Assembly (NCBI RefSeq): GCF_029267215.1
Contig: NZ_JARIDH010000071.1
Span: forward strand, 1-64,000
Reading direction: 5' to 3'
Origin: Clostridium sp.
GTDB taxonomy: Bacteria > Bacillota > Clostridia > Clostridiales > Clostridiaceae
DNA length: 64,000 nt
Shown: positions 26,201-34,650 of the stretch, in pieces
Layout: each line of letters begins with the position of its first letter
How positions within the stretch are numbered: position 1 is the stretch's first letter
Made by a program: the position numbers and the translations under genes
The notes under the pieces: model-generated
The model's input: only the letters and a program-made list of their open reading frames with translations
Database searches by the model: none
What the model was told of the DNA's origin: nothing

Positions 26201-26710
26201 TTAGCACTTTTAAGTGATTTAGACAAATTATTTAAGGGCAAGAGATTTGTGGAATTCATAGCAGCTAATCAATTAAAATATATTTCTATTGAAGCTTCTA
26301 AGAAGCTTAAAGATATAACTAATGGAGTATATGGATTAGAAGTTGATGAAAATGGCAAGTTTTTTATAAGAGATTATAAAAATGGAGGGGCTTCTAGAGA
26401 TGCATCCACACTTTCAGGTGGAGAAACATTTTTAGCATCATTAGCATTAGCCTTAGCCCTTTCATCTCAAATACAGCTTAAAGGAAGTGCCCCACTTGAA
26501 TTATTTTTCTTAGATGAGGGATTTGGAACTTTAGATGATAATCTTTTAGATGTTGTTATGGGTTCATTAGAAAGATTGCATCATGATAGATTATCAGTAG
26601 GTATAATAAGCCATGTTGAATCTATAAAAAATAGAGTTCCATTAAAACTTGTTTTAACACCAGCAGAATCAGGAAAAGGTGGAAGTAAAGTTAAGATTGA
26701 AAGAAGTTAA
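23198..26710 (+). CDS. sbcC: Exonuclease subunit SbcC (Rad50-like ATPase)
   Basis: A 1170-residue SMC-like ATPase. The N-terminal Walker A (FGPTGSGKST) and C-terminal signature/Walker B (TLSGGETFLASLA, LFFLDEGFGTLDD) are separated by two very long coiled coils meeting at a zinc hook, CPVCGG, near residue 575. ATG 23198 follows GGAAGAGGGG; an in-frame TTG at 23174 lies further upstream and is not preferred. It works with SbcD. The coiled coils are extremely lysine/glutamate rich, as usual for low-GC Firmicutes. Confidence 0.95.
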   Translation: MKPIRLEVKGLNSFIDKQVVDFEKLTECGLFGIFGPTGSGKSTVLDGITLALYGGVARDSSNFINTNCNSVYVSFEFQITEKTPKKYKVEREIRRKKDGGTTTKLARILEIKEADEVVLEDKATKVKSKCEEIIGLKLDDFMRTVVLPQGKFSEFLKLEGKERRNMLERLFNLRKYGDDLSSKLNSEIRKEKDKMNVLEGQLKGYEGISEEALKDKWDKIEELNLKIKEEEESLDKIKKDFEEAKNIWNTQLELNKEKKSEEILLEKAEEIKNKDAIREAGERAFRVALFIDNFEEILKDLEIEEKILLELKNKLAELEISKKEYNKKFEDIKNKKEEVLPTLNINKEKLSEANKEKNLLKDILDEGKVLKRKCLTMEKEIILKSETLKEYESKERGLKSDLQKEEGRIEEFFVEEIFKEKVNDAVFLLRDFEGFENQKNKLVEEQKILVSEIEENTITKEKLKSNLDSNNKKLKEKIEALEKLVEECPGDRNKILEMQIEVSKYEERLNKYKEFKNNLKNSIDKKNDFAEKLKVFSSEKLSLENDFNELKDYVKKVEVEELAYRLREDLIQGEPCPVCGGTHHQLENVEKVNLELSKEKRDLLESKEKNLRNLTIEFSKVENSLENENKNIETFNFELEKLGEFSEENLSFLKENFNKLKENLKNYEENKIDLEKEIEELKEAKHKLEQELNGCEVVLGQKIVRKAELEKKLEELNEELDNNKNSLDKIKRELNISDIKVESEKITKKEKEREILRKSIDKSRSELDKISSIKEALRKEIDKLNDDYRKEQTALETKREVYKEKSRMIRDYLKGIVDYEHIENLNFKELLDETLKNISEIERVYKECEINKEDIEKAYLEVEQQVRVSSEKIKGLEERKVKATNNLNTSLENEKFNSVEEAKNSLLSKEEIDEIKVLVDEYNNSLIKVRGNLELLINKLDGNSLSEEEWNDIKVKKENKESLLKEIQEEKIKFSTELENIKKKLEEQREVLYIKAKQEHKLALLSDLDKLFKGKRFVEFIAANQLKYISIEASKKLKDITNGVYGLEVDENGKFFIRDYKNGGASRDASTLSGGETFLASLALALALSSQIQLKGSAPLELFFLDEGFGTLDDNLLDVVMGSLERLHHDRLSVGIISHVESIKNRVPLKLVLTPAESGKGGSKVKIERS

Positions 26711-26738
26711 AAATATATTTTTGGTGATGATATTTAGT

Positions 26739-26776
26739 ATTGTTGGGAATTATGGTTTCCAACAATATTTTTTTAT
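26739..26776 (+). terminator. Terminator of sbcDC
   Basis: Bases 26739-26750 pair with 26757-26768 (12 bp with one G-U) and a run of seven T follows. Confidence 0.85.
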
Positions 26777-27056
26777 AAAATATATATTATTTATTTTAAG
26801 GTTATATAGCTTTTATTTGTTGATGATACATTTTAGTATTATGATTTATTTTATTAGTATTATGATTTATTTTAAGTTAATTAAATTTATTAGTTAAAAA
26901 AATAAAAAATAATGTTTCCAACAAAAATATATAAAAGTTTACAAAAAATAAAAAGATTTTTTGTTGAAAATAACTAATTTTACATATAAAATGAAAAATA
27001 AGATTTGTATAATTTAAACGTTTAAATTAATTTATTAGATTTAGGAGAAGGTTAAA
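26777..27056. other. Intergenic region before ackA
   Basis: AT-rich spacer. It contains an imperfect inverted repeat, TTTCCAACAAAAA (26915-26927) against TTTTTGTTGAAAA (about 26958-26970), the predicted ackA promoter and the palindrome at 27011-27028. No gene is visible. Confidence 0.55.
27008..27028 (+). promoter_or_regulatory. ackA promoter -10 overlapped by an 18-bp perfect palindrome
   Basis: TATAAT at 27008-27013 is a good -10 box, although no strong -35 stands at 17 nt. AATTTAAACGTTTAAATT at 27011-27028 is a perfect 18-bp palindrome overlapping the -10 and the start site, the position of a repressor site. The ackA start is 29 nt further on. Confidence 0.55.
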
Positions 27057-28250
27057 ATGAATATACTTGTAATAAATTGTGGTAGTTCATCACTAAAATA
27101 TAAATTAATTAATATGGTTGATGAAAAGGATATCATAAGTGGTTTAGTTGAGAGAATTGGTCTTGATGAATCTAGATTAGTTCAAAAAAATCATATGGGA
27201 GAAAAATATATAACTGAAAAAAGAATAAATAATCATAAAGAGGCTATAGATTTAGTATTAAATACACTAACAGACTCAAAGGTTGGAGTTATTGAATCAA
27301 CTGATGAAATAATGGCAGTGGGACATAGAGTAGTTCATGGAGGAGAAAAATATTCTTCATCAGTAGTAATAAATGAAGAGGTTTTGAATTATTTAAATGA
27401 ATGTAGTAAATTAGCACCATTACATAATCCAGCTAATATAATTGGAATAAAGGCGTGTGAGAGTATTATGCCAAATAAGAAAATGGTAGCAGTATTTGAT
27501 ACAGCCTTTCATGGAACATTACCAGAAAAAGCTTACATATATGCTATAGATTATAATCTATATAAAGATCATAAAATTAGAAAATATGGTTTCCATGGAA
27601 CTTCACATAAATATGTATCACAAAAAGTTTCAGAAGAAATGGGACAAGATATAAAAGATTTAAAAATAATAACATGCCATTTAGGTAATGGAGCTAGTAT
27701 ATCTGCCATTAAAGGGGGAGAGTGTATAGACACAACTATGGGATTTACTCCTTTAGCAGGTGTGCCAATGGGAACTAGGTCAGGAAATATAGATCCTTCT
27801 ATAATACCATTTTTAGTTAAAGAATGTGGCTATACAATAGATGAAGTTTCAGAAAATTTAAATAAAAAATCAGGAGTTTTAGGAATTTCAGGAGTTAGTT
27901 CTGATTTTAGAGATATAGAATGTGCAGCTTTAGAGGGAAATAAGAGAGCACAATTAGCTTTAGATATATTCCATTATAGAATAAGAGCAGAAATAGGATC
28001 ATTCATAATTAATATGGGAGGAGTAGATGCAATAGTATTTACCGCTGGTGTAGGAGAAAATTCTCCAGAAACTAGAGAGGAATGCTTAAAAGATTTAGAG
28101 TTTTTAGGCTTAACTTTAGATAAAGAGAAAAATAAAGTAAGAGGAAAACTTGCAGAAATATCAACAAGTGATTCAAAAATTAAAGCATATGTTGTACCAA
28201 CAAATGAAGAACTTATGATTGCTAAAGAAACTTTAGAGTTAACAAAATAA
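27057..28250 (+). CDS. ackA: Acetate kinase
   Basis: A 397-residue ASKHA-fold kinase that converts acetyl phosphate and ADP to acetate and ATP, a main energy-yielding step of clostridial fermentation. Both PROSITE-type signatures are present: [17 protein letters not shown] at the start, and [10 protein letters not shown] near residue 178. Further motifs are GNGASI, the adenosine loop FTAGVGENS and the C-terminal TNEELMIA. Length matches the family. No pta gene is adjacent here. TTTAGGAGAAGG precedes the start. A two-way terminator separates it from the convergent AraC-type gene. Confidence 0.97.
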   Translation: MNILVINCGSSSLKYKLINMVDEKDIISGLVERIGLDESRLVQKNHMGEKYITEKRINNHKEAIDLVLNTLTDSKVGVIESTDEIMAVGHRVVHGGEKYSSSVVINEEVLNYLNECSKLAPLHNPANIIGIKACESIMPNKKMVAVFDTAFHGTLPEKAYIYAIDYNLYKDHKIRKYGFHGTSHKYVSQKVSEEMGQDIKDLKIITCHLGNGASISAIKGGECIDTTMGFTPLAGVPMGTRSGNIDPSIIPFLVKECGYTIDEVSENLNKKSGVLGISGVSSDFRDIECAALEGNKRAQLALDIFHYRIRAEIGSFIINMGGVDAIVFTAGVGENSPETREECLKDLEFLGLTLDKEKNKVRGKLAEISTSDSKIKAYVVPTNEELMIAKETLELTK

Positions 28251-28262
28251 ATAAGTTTATAT

Positions 28263-28299
28263 AAAAAGGGTATGTATAAAAATGATACATGCCCTTTTT
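28263..28299. terminator. Bidirectional terminator between ackA and the AraC-type gene
   Basis: AAAAAGGGTATGTAT (28263-28277) pairs with ATACATGCCCTTTTT (28285-28299) over 15 bp with a U-run on each strand. Its tips resemble the ends of the MITE-like hairpins at 16109 and 52704, which also stand between convergent genes. Confidence 0.9.
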
Positions 28300-28309
28300 C
28301 TTTTGTATA

Positions 28310-29062
28310 TTAATTTTTAAACAAAGATTCTCTATATTTCAAAGGAGTTTGATTAGTAATTTTTTTGAATACAGTACAATAATAACTTTGATTTGCAAAA
28401 CCAACTTGGTGAGCTATATCTAATAGTGACAAATCTAAATCTTTTAATAATTCTTTACTTTTTTCGATTTTATAGTTATTTAAAAAATTAATAAATGTTT
28501 GTCCAGTTTCATTTTTGAAAATATTACAAAAGTAAGTTTTATTAATTTTAAACTCTAAGCATAAAGAACTTATAGATATATCTTTATAGTAATTTTTTTC
28601 TATATATTCTATAGCACGAGCTACATAAGGAGAATATGAAGCATTAGAGTAATCCTTAAGTTTATCATCTATGATAATATTTAAAAGTTTATTGTAGTAT
28701 TTTAAAGAAGGTTTATTCTTTAAAGCTATATTAGGGTATAACTCTGAATTATTTGAAGTATTTAAATTCTCTTTAAGGTATAAAGGCCCTATTATAAATA
28801 TTAGATTTTTATCAAGTGAATTATAGTTTAGTAATGAGTAAAAAGAAATATTATTTTCAAAGGTAATTAATAAGCTGTCATTTTCTTCATGTTTTTTATA
28901 AGAACGAATAAATTTACTATTTAGATTAAGTTCATTAAATATGTAGTCGTAAAATGAAGAATAACCAACTTCACATAAAATATTCAAATTATTATCAACT
29001 ACTCTTATAGGAATTTCAAAACAATTATAAAAATCTATAAGTGCTGATTTTAAAAATATCAC
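28310..29062 (-). CDS. AraC-family transcriptional regulator
   Basis: A 250-residue regulator. The C-terminal 100 residues hold the two helix-turn-helix motifs of the AraC family (ISISSLCLEFKINKTYFCNIF and LLDIAHQVGFANQSYYCTVF-type patterns). The N-terminal 140 residues are an unrecognised sensor region. The start is GTG at 29062, set by AAGGAGG 8 nt upstream. It is divergent from the Cht heme locus (150 bp spacer) and convergent with ackA, so control of either the heme locus or itself is possible; neither is proven. Confidence 0.88.
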   Translation of the reverse strand: MIFLKSALIDFYNCFEIPIRVVDNNLNILCEVGYSSFYDYIFNELNLNSKFIRSYKKHEENDSLLITFENNISFYSLLNYNSLDKNLIFIIGPLYLKENLNTSNNSELYPNIALKNKPSLKYYNKLLNIIIDDKLKDYSNASYSPYVARAIEYIEKNYYKDISISSLCLEFKINKTYFCNIFKNETGQTFINFLNNYKIEKSKELLKDLDLSLLDIAHQVGFANQSYYCTVFKKITNQTPLKYRESLFKN

Positions 29063-29161
29063 AAAAAATCCTCCTTTATAAAACTAATATATTAAAAAAA
29101 ATCAGAATATATAGAAAAACATTTTAAAAAATATATGATAATATAACTATATTAACATTGA

Positions 29162-29176
29162 TGATAATTGTTTTCA
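29162..29176 (+). promoter_or_regulatory. Fur-like box upstream of the Cht locus
   Basis: TGATAATTGTTTTCA matches the 7-1-7 Fur consensus (TGATAAT-N-ATTATCA) at 12 of 14 defined positions, with a perfect left half. It lies about 37-51 nt before the chtD start, near the likely promoter. The locus is known to be iron-regulated in C. perfringens. Confidence 0.65.
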
Positions 29177-29212
29177 ATAGAAAATGAAAATCGTAAATAG
29201 GGGGGAGTAGCT

Positions 29213-31471
29213 TTGGCTAGAAAGAAAATTAATAAGATTTTAGGATATGCACTTGTTACATCTATGTTGTTAGGTGTTGGAACAGATACAGTATATGCTG
29301 CAAGTAATATAAATGATGTGAATAATGCTATTGTTAAAAATGAAGGTTTAAGGGAGGGAATATATGAGGTTAATAATATAACATCATATGCAGAACCAGG
29401 TAATAAAATTGGGGAAAATATGGCTAGAAATGCTATAAAAGAAAAAACAAGACTTAAAGTTGAAAATGGAAAAACAACTATGACTATTTATCTTAGTGAT
29501 AATCTTTATGGATTCATGAAGGATTTCGAAGTTAGTATAGGAGATAAGCCTTTAAAAATAACAGAAAATAAGAATGATAAGTCAATTACTTTTGAAGTTC
29601 CATCACCTGATACTAAGGTCAAGGTTGGACTATTTATAACTGTAATGGGTAGAAAAGTAGAACTTTTCTTAGTTAATAACATGAATACATTGAAATTAAT
29701 AGATGAGGCACCTGTTATTAATAATGCAAAGGATATTGTTATTACAGAAGGAGAAAATATAAATTTATTATCTGGTATTACTGGAACTGATAAAGAAGAC
29801 TCCAATTTAAATGTAGAAGTTATAGGAGATACTTCATTTATTAAAAATGGTAAAGTTGTTAAAACTGGGGTTTATCAAATAAAATATAGAGTTAAAGACT
29901 CAATGGGACAGTTTGATGAAAAAACAGCAACAGTTACAGTGAAGAAGAAAGTAACTTTAGCTAATGGAAGCTATGATTTGAAAAACTCAGTTAAATATGT
30001 TGGAGAAGGTAATGCTGACACAGGAAATTCAATGGCTAGAAGAGTTTTAGCTGAAAACTCAAGAATAGATATAAATAATGGTAAGAACACAGTTACATTA
30101 ACATTCAATAAAGAAATGTATAAATTTTTAAAAAATTTTGAAGTTAAAGTTGATGGTTCAAAGATTAATTCTGAGTTAAACGAAAAAAATAGAACATTAA
30201 AGTTTGATATTCCTGATTTAAATTCAAATATTAATATATCTATGTTAGTTAGTATGATGGGTAAGGTAGTTAGTTTTAATACTATTTTAGATTATGATAC
30301 AGCTAAATTAATTGATAAAGAAAATAATGAAAATAATAATACAGATGGAACTAATGAAGAGAATAAATCTGATGGAAATAATGTAACAGATGGAAATAAT
30401 GGTTCTGGTACAAATAATGAAACAGATGGAAATCATGAAACAAACGGAAATAGTGAAAGTGATAAAAACTCAGGTTCTAACGTAAATCATAGCGTAATAG
30501 TTAATGGAGATTCTTTAAAAAATGGTATTTATAATATAGAAAATGATGTTTTATATATTGGTGGTGGTAACCAAGAAATAGGAAACGATATGGCAAGAAA
30601 AGCTTTAGCTAAAGAAAGTAAAATCGAGGTTAAAGGTGGAAAGAAAATAGTTACATTGAAATTTAATGAGGAGCAATTTAACTTCTTTAAAGATTTTAGA
30701 ATAACTGTAAATGGAAAATATGCGGTTGTAACACCAAATGAAGCTAAGAGAACAATGACATTTGAAATACCTAGTTTAGATTCTGAAATAATAGTTACTT
30801 CTTTTGTAACTGTTATGGGAAGAGACGTAAGTTTTAAAACTATGCTTAAAAAAGATACTTTAGAGCTTGTTAGTGAGGGTGCAAAATCAGATATAGATAA
30901 GATTGACACGGTTACTTCAATTAATAATAGTGGTAATAAGGAAGAAGTATCAACTTCTGAGAATAATAATGTTGGAAGTTCTACAAACAAAGAAGAACAA
31001 GTTAAAAAGGGAAAACTTTATACTATTGAAAATAAGGTGAAGCATCAAAGTAAAACTGGAACTGACATGGCTAGAAAATATTTAAATAAAGTTTCTGACC
31101 TTGAAGTTGTTGATGGAAAGAATTATTTAACACTTACATTTACAGGAGAAAAATTTATGAAAAATCATAAAGTAACTGTGAATGGAAAGAATGCTAATTA
31201 TAGAGTTGTTTCTAAGAGTGGAGATTCAATTAAAGTAAGATTTGAAATACCTAATTTAGATGCCGATATAAAAGTAAGTTTACATGTAGTTCCTATGGGA
31301 AAAGATGTTGAATTTGGCGTAGAGCTTCTTAAAAATACAAAGAAATTTGTTAAGGATTTTACAGTTTCAAGTTTACCACAAACAGGTGGATTAGTAGGTG
31401 GTAATTCAGTTGCACTTCTTGGTATGGCACTTATTGGAGCATCTGCAGTAATAAGAAAAAAAGAAGATTAA
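29213..31471 (+). CDS. chtD: Cell-wall-anchored NEAT-domain heme-binding protein ChtD
   Basis: A 752-residue surface protein. After a signal peptide (about 1-30) come NEAT domain 1 (46-160), an Ig-like domain (166-246), NEAT 2 (248-370), an Asn/Gly-rich linker (371-425), NEAT 3 (434-555) and NEAT 4 (598-720). The sorting signal LPQTG at 721-725, a hydrophobic segment and RKKED end the protein. NEAT domains bind heme or hemoproteins; sorting to peptidoglycan fits the sortase gene downstream. The start is TTG 29213 after GGGGGGAG. It is the first gene of an eight-gene iron-regulated heme transport locus recognised as Cht. Confidence 0.92.
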   Translation: MARKKINKILGYALVTSMLLGVGTDTVYAASNINDVNNAIVKNEGLREGIYEVNNITSYAEPGNKIGENMARNAIKEKTRLKVENGKTTMTIYLSDNLYGFMKDFEVSIGDKPLKITENKNDKSITFEVPSPDTKVKVGLFITVMGRKVELFLVNNMNTLKLIDEAPVINNAKDIVITEGENINLLSGITGTDKEDSNLNVEVIGDTSFIKNGKVVKTGVYQIKYRVKDSMGQFDEKTATVTVKKKVTLANGSYDLKNSVKYVGEGNADTGNSMARRVLAENSRIDINNGKNTVTLTFNKEMYKFLKNFEVKVDGSKINSELNEKNRTLKFDIPDLNSNINISMLVSMMGKVVSFNTILDYDTAKLIDKENNENNNTDGTNEENKSDGNNVTDGNNGSGTNNETDGNHETNGNSESDKNSGSNVNHSVIVNGDSLKNGIYNIENDVLYIGGGNQEIGNDMARKALAKESKIEVKGGKKIVTLKFNEEQFNFFKDFRITVNGKYAVVTPNEAKRTMTFEIPSLDSEIIVTSFVTVMGRDVSFKTMLKKDTLELVSEGAKSDIDKIDTVTSINNSGNKEEVSTSENNNVGSSTNKEEQVKKGKLYTIENKVKHQSKTGTDMARKYLNKVSDLEVVDGKNYLTLTFTGEKFMKNHKVTVNGKNANYRVVSKSGDSIKVRFEIPNLDADIKVSLHVVPMGKDVEFGVELLKNTKKFVKDFTVSSLPQTGGLVGGNSVALLGMALIGASAVIRKKED

Positions 31472-31482
31472 TAAGGGATTTT

Positions 31483-31517
31483 AGTTTGAGAGGACTTTTC
31501 CTCTCAAACTATTTTTA
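31483..31517 (+). terminator. Terminator-like hairpin between chtD and chtE
   Basis: AGTTTGAGAGGA (31483-31494) pairs with its complement (31499-31510) around a 4-nt loop, followed by ATTTTTAA. Inside an operon it would reduce read-through or protect the chtD mRNA, favouring the surface receptor over the transporter genes. Confidence 0.75.
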
Positions 31518-31537
31518 AGTAAATGGAGGGAAATTAA

Positions 31538-32203
31538 ATGAAAAAATTAAAATCTATTTTTATAGTATTTTTAGGAGTAATACTTTCAACTATAGGGATT
31601 TTTGGAAGTACACAAGCTTTAGCAAGTGAGAAAATAGAAAGTGGAATATATGAAATAAAAAATGACGTTTATCATGATTCAGAAATAGGTATGTCTATGG
31701 CTAGAAGTTATCTAGATAAAACTATGCAGCTTAAAGTACTAGGAGATGAATATGAATATTTAATCGGATTTTCAGGGACTGAATACATGAGTAATTACAG
31801 AATATTAGTAGATGGCGAAGAAAGTAATGCAGAGGTTATAGAAGAAAATAAGGAAAATGGAACAATAAAACTTAAAGTTAAAGTTCCAAATAAAGATTCT
31901 AAAATGGATGCAAAAATTTATGTTGGACCAATGGAAAGAGATGTTCAATTTAAAGTTATTCCAAAGTTTGATACATTAACTCTTGTTGAAAAATTAGAGG
32001 ACAAAAAGGAAGAAGTAAAAGAGGAAAAAAAAGAAAATGATAAAGTTGTAGATGTAGAAAAAGAGGATACAACTAATAAAGTAAGTGAGGAAAATTCAAC
32101 AAGCTCTAGTAAAGAAAAAAGCAATATAGGAATCTATATTGGTGGAGGAATTGTAGTAGTTGCTTTAGTAGCTTGGTTATTAATAGTTAAAAGGAAGAAA
32201 TAA
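31538..32203 (+). CDS. chtE: Single-NEAT-domain heme-binding protein ChtE
   Basis: A 221-residue envelope protein with a signal peptide (1-29), one NEAT domain (about 36-150; MGMSMARSYLDKT-like and YVGPMERDVQF segments), a Lys/Glu-rich spacer and a C-terminal membrane helix (about 195-217) ending KRKK. No LPxTG-type sorting motif precedes the helix, so it is probably held in the membrane. It may pass heme from ChtD to the lipoprotein at 32784. TGGAGGG precedes the start; the sortase gene begins one base after its stop. Confidence 0.88.
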   Translation: MKKLKSIFIVFLGVILSTIGIFGSTQALASEKIESGIYEIKNDVYHDSEIGMSMARSYLDKTMQLKVLGDEYEYLIGFSGTEYMSNYRILVDGEESNAEVIEENKENGTIKLKVKVPNKDSKMDAKIYVGPMERDVQFKVIPKFDTLTLVEKLEDKKEEVKEEKKENDKVVDVEKEDTTNKVSEENSTSSSKEKSNIGIYIGGGIVVVALVAWLLIVKRKK

Positions 32204-32204
32204 T

Positions 32205-32771
32205 ATGAGAAATAAGATATCTAAATTAGTTTTCTTCATTGGATTAAGTTTAGTTTCTATAGTTCTTATAAGTAAGATTTACACAAATAGTATTGAAAAT
32301 AAAGCGATTAATTCTTTAAAGGAAAAAATAGCTTCTTCAGATAAAGAAAAAGAATTATTTTTAAAAGAAGGTATTAAAGTAGGAGATGAAATTGCGTTAA
32401 TTGATATAGATAAAATTGGTATACATTCCGTTGTTCTTGAGGGGAGTAGCCTTGATGTATTAGAACACAATATAGGTCATTTTGAAAATACTGCAATGCC
32501 AGGAGAATCAGGTAATTTTGGTATTGCAGGACATAGAAACAATATAAATAATGAAGTTTTTAGAGATATAAATAAATTGGAAATTGGAGATAAAATCAAA
32601 ATTACTACTATTAAAGACTCGTTTGAATATGAGGTTAATAATATTTCAGTAATTTCACCACAAGAGGTTGAAGTTTTATCTCAAAATATTGAAAAAAAAG
32701 AGATGACTATAGTTACATGTACTAATAGAGGCAAAAAAAGACATATAGTTAGGGCTAAATTACTAAGTTAG
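32205..32771 (+). CDS. srt: Sortase of the Cht locus
   Basis: A 188-residue transpeptidase with an N-terminal membrane anchor (about 8-26). The catalytic residues are all visible: H in GIAGHRNN, C in TIVTCTNRG and R in RHIVRAKL. The pattern around the histidine is closer to class A/D than to class B sortases typical of Isd heme loci. Its evident substrate is the LPQTG protein ChtD. It begins one base after chtE, indicating tight coupling; GTTAAAAGGAAG upstream gives the ribosome site. Confidence 0.9.
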   Translation: MRNKISKLVFFIGLSLVSIVLISKIYTNSIENKAINSLKEKIASSDKEKELFLKEGIKVGDEIALIDIDKIGIHSVVLEGSSLDVLEHNIGHFENTAMPGESGNFGIAGHRNNINNEVFRDINKLEIGDKIKITTIKDSFEYEVNNISVISPQEVEVLSQNIEKKEMTIVTCTNRGKKRHIVRAKLLS

Positions 32772-32783
32772 TGGAGGGAAAAA

Positions 32784-33680
32784 ATGTTTTTAAAAAAAGG
32801 TATTATAACTGGATTGCTTTGTATATTTGGATTAGGCATAGTTGGATGTTCAAATAATAATATAGAGTCAAAGGAAGTTAGTAATAGCAAAGCAAATGGA
32901 GAAGAAATAGTTGTTGCTACATCAGTTTCGGTAACAGAAATACTAGATAAATTAGGGGTAAAAATAAGTGGAGTACCAACAACTTCTTATGACCTGCCAG
33001 AAAGTACAAATGGAGCTGTGAAGGTTGGAAATCCAATGAATCCAGATTTAGAAATAATAAAATCTTTAAATCCAGATGTTGTCGTGTCTGTTGATACTTT
33101 AGGAGAAGATTTCAAAAAGTTATTTACAGATAATAATATACCGAGTGAATTTATTAATTTAACTACAGTAGAAGGATTAAAAACAAGTGTAAAAGATTTA
33201 GGTGATAGATTCAATAAAAGTGAAAAGGCTAATGAAATACTAAATGAGTTTAATAGTAAAGAAGAAAAATTTAAAAATTTATCTAAAGAAAATGAAACAA
33301 AGAATATTTTAGTAATATTCGCAGCACCAGGTAGTATGATGATTGCTACACCTTCATCATATATAGGGAATTTAGTTGAGATAGTTGGTGGAAATAACAT
33401 TATTAAGGATGATAAATTACCTTTTGTTTCTTATAGTAATGAGGAAATTGTTAAATTAAATCCAGATATGGTGTTAGTTATGACTCATGGAATGCCAGAA
33501 GAAGCTAAAAAAATGGCTAAAGAAAAGTTTAAATCAGATCCAGCTTGGAGCAGAATTTCTGCAATAAAAGAAGGAAATGTACATTATTTAGAAAATGGAT
33601 ATTTTGGAATGAGTGCAAATTTAAAAGTTATAGAGGCTTTAGATAAGTTAGGTGAAATAATATATGGTCAAGAGCAATAG
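32784..33680 (+). CDS. Heme/iron ABC transporter substrate-binding lipoprotein
   Basis: A 298-residue lipoprotein: the signal peptide ends GIVGC (lipobox, C22), followed by a TroA/BtuF-like binding domain with a long central helix. It resembles IsdE-type heme receptors, with two lobes seen as blocks VVATSVSVTEILDKLG and LNPDVVVSVDTLG, then MVLVMTHGMP. It should take heme from ChtD/ChtE and deliver it to the permease at 33664. GGAGGG precedes the start; its end overlaps the permease gene by 17 bp. Confidence 0.92.
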   Translation: MFLKKGIITGLLCIFGLGIVGCSNNNIESKEVSNSKANGEEIVVATSVSVTEILDKLGVKISGVPTTSYDLPESTNGAVKVGNPMNPDLEIIKSLNPDVVVSVDTLGEDFKKLFTDNNIPSEFINLTTVEGLKTSVKDLGDRFNKSEKANEILNEFNSKEEKFKNLSKENETKNILVIFAAPGSMMIATPSSYIGNLVEIVGGNNIIKDDKLPFVSYSNEEIVKLNPDMVLVMTHGMPEEAKKMAKEKFKSDPAWSRISAIKEGNVHYLENGYFGMSANLKVIEALDKLGEIIYGQEQ

Positions 33681-34650
33681 TTTAAAAAAAGTATATATAG
33701 GAATATCAATTATAGTTGTTTTAGCTTTAATGATAATTTCTTTAAAGTTAGGAAGTATAGAGATAACATTTAAAGATTTAATTTTAGGATTGTTTAGTGG
33801 AGAAACTAAAGGCAGTATTGGAATAATAAAAGATTTAAGAATGCCTAGAGTACTTATTGCTGCCTTGGTAGGAGGCAACCTTGCTCTTGCAGGGGTATTA
33901 CTTCAATCAGTAATAAGAAATCCACTGGCAGATCCTCAAGTTACTGGTATATCTTCAGGAGCTTGTTTAGTATCTTTAATATTTATAATTTTTATACCGT
34001 CATCAGGAATAATGAGACCAATATTAGGTTTTGTTGGAGGACTTATATCTTGCGCTGCTGTTTATTTAATTTCTTATAAAAAAGGATTAGATACTATGAG
34101 AATTGTATTATCAGGTGCAGCAATAAATGCGTTGTTAGGAGGAATATCTCAAATTTTAACAATTGGAAGTGGTCCAAGTGCTGGAAATATACAATCTTGG
34201 ATAAGTGGAAGTTTAGCGGCAACGTCATGGGAGGAAGTTAAAATATTAGCTTTATATTCTTTGGTTGGAATAGGGAGTGCATTAGTACTTGCTAAAGCTT
34301 GCAATGTAATTGTATTAGGTAATAAAAATGCAAAAAGTCTAGGATTTAATGCTGATTTATATATGATTTTAATTACTATTGTAGCTGTTTTTTTAGGGAG
34401 TGTATCAACTTCCATAGTTGGAATAATAGCTTTTGTTGGTTTAGTAGTTCCTCATATTTGTAGAATATTAATTGGTTCAGATCATAAGTATCTTATTCCT
34501 TTTTCAATATTTGTTGGAGGAGCCTTAGTTTTACTTGCAGATACTTTAGGAAGAATGTTAGTTAAACCATACGAAATACCAGCAGGTATAGTTATGGCAG
34601 TTATTGGAGCACCATTCTTTTTATACTTATTAAGAAGGAGTGATATGTAG
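33664..34650 (+). CDS. FecCD/BtuC-type permease of the heme transporter
   Basis: A 328-residue integral membrane protein with nine or ten helices. Family motifs include the N-terminal DLRMPRVLIAALVGGNLALAG-like block, NPLADPQVTGISSGA and VGLVVPHICR. It forms the channel of a type II ABC importer with the lipoprotein and the ATPase on either side. AGGTGA at 33648-33653 is 10 nt before the ATG, and the overlap with the preceding gene indicates coupling. Confidence 0.93.
   Translation: MVKSNSLKKVYIGISIIVVLALMIISLKLGSIEITFKDLILGLFSGETKGSIGIIKDLRMPRVLIAALVGGNLALAGVLLQSVIRNPLADPQVTGISSGACLVSLIFIIFIPSSGIMRPILGFVGGLISCAAVYLISYKKGLDTMRIVLSGAAINALLGGISQILTIGSGPSAGNIQSWISGSLAATSWEEVKILALYSLVGIGSALVLAKACNVIVLGNKNAKSLGFNADLYMILITIVAVFLGSVSTSIVGIIAFVGLVVPHICRILIGSDHKYLIPFSIFVGGALVLLADTLGRMLVKPYEIPAGIVMAVIGAPFFLYLLRRSDM

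Noticed and set aside
26679..26897. Small hydrophobic frame after sbcC
   Set aside because: It overlaps the sbcC end and runs through its terminator; composition is that of random AT-rich DNA.
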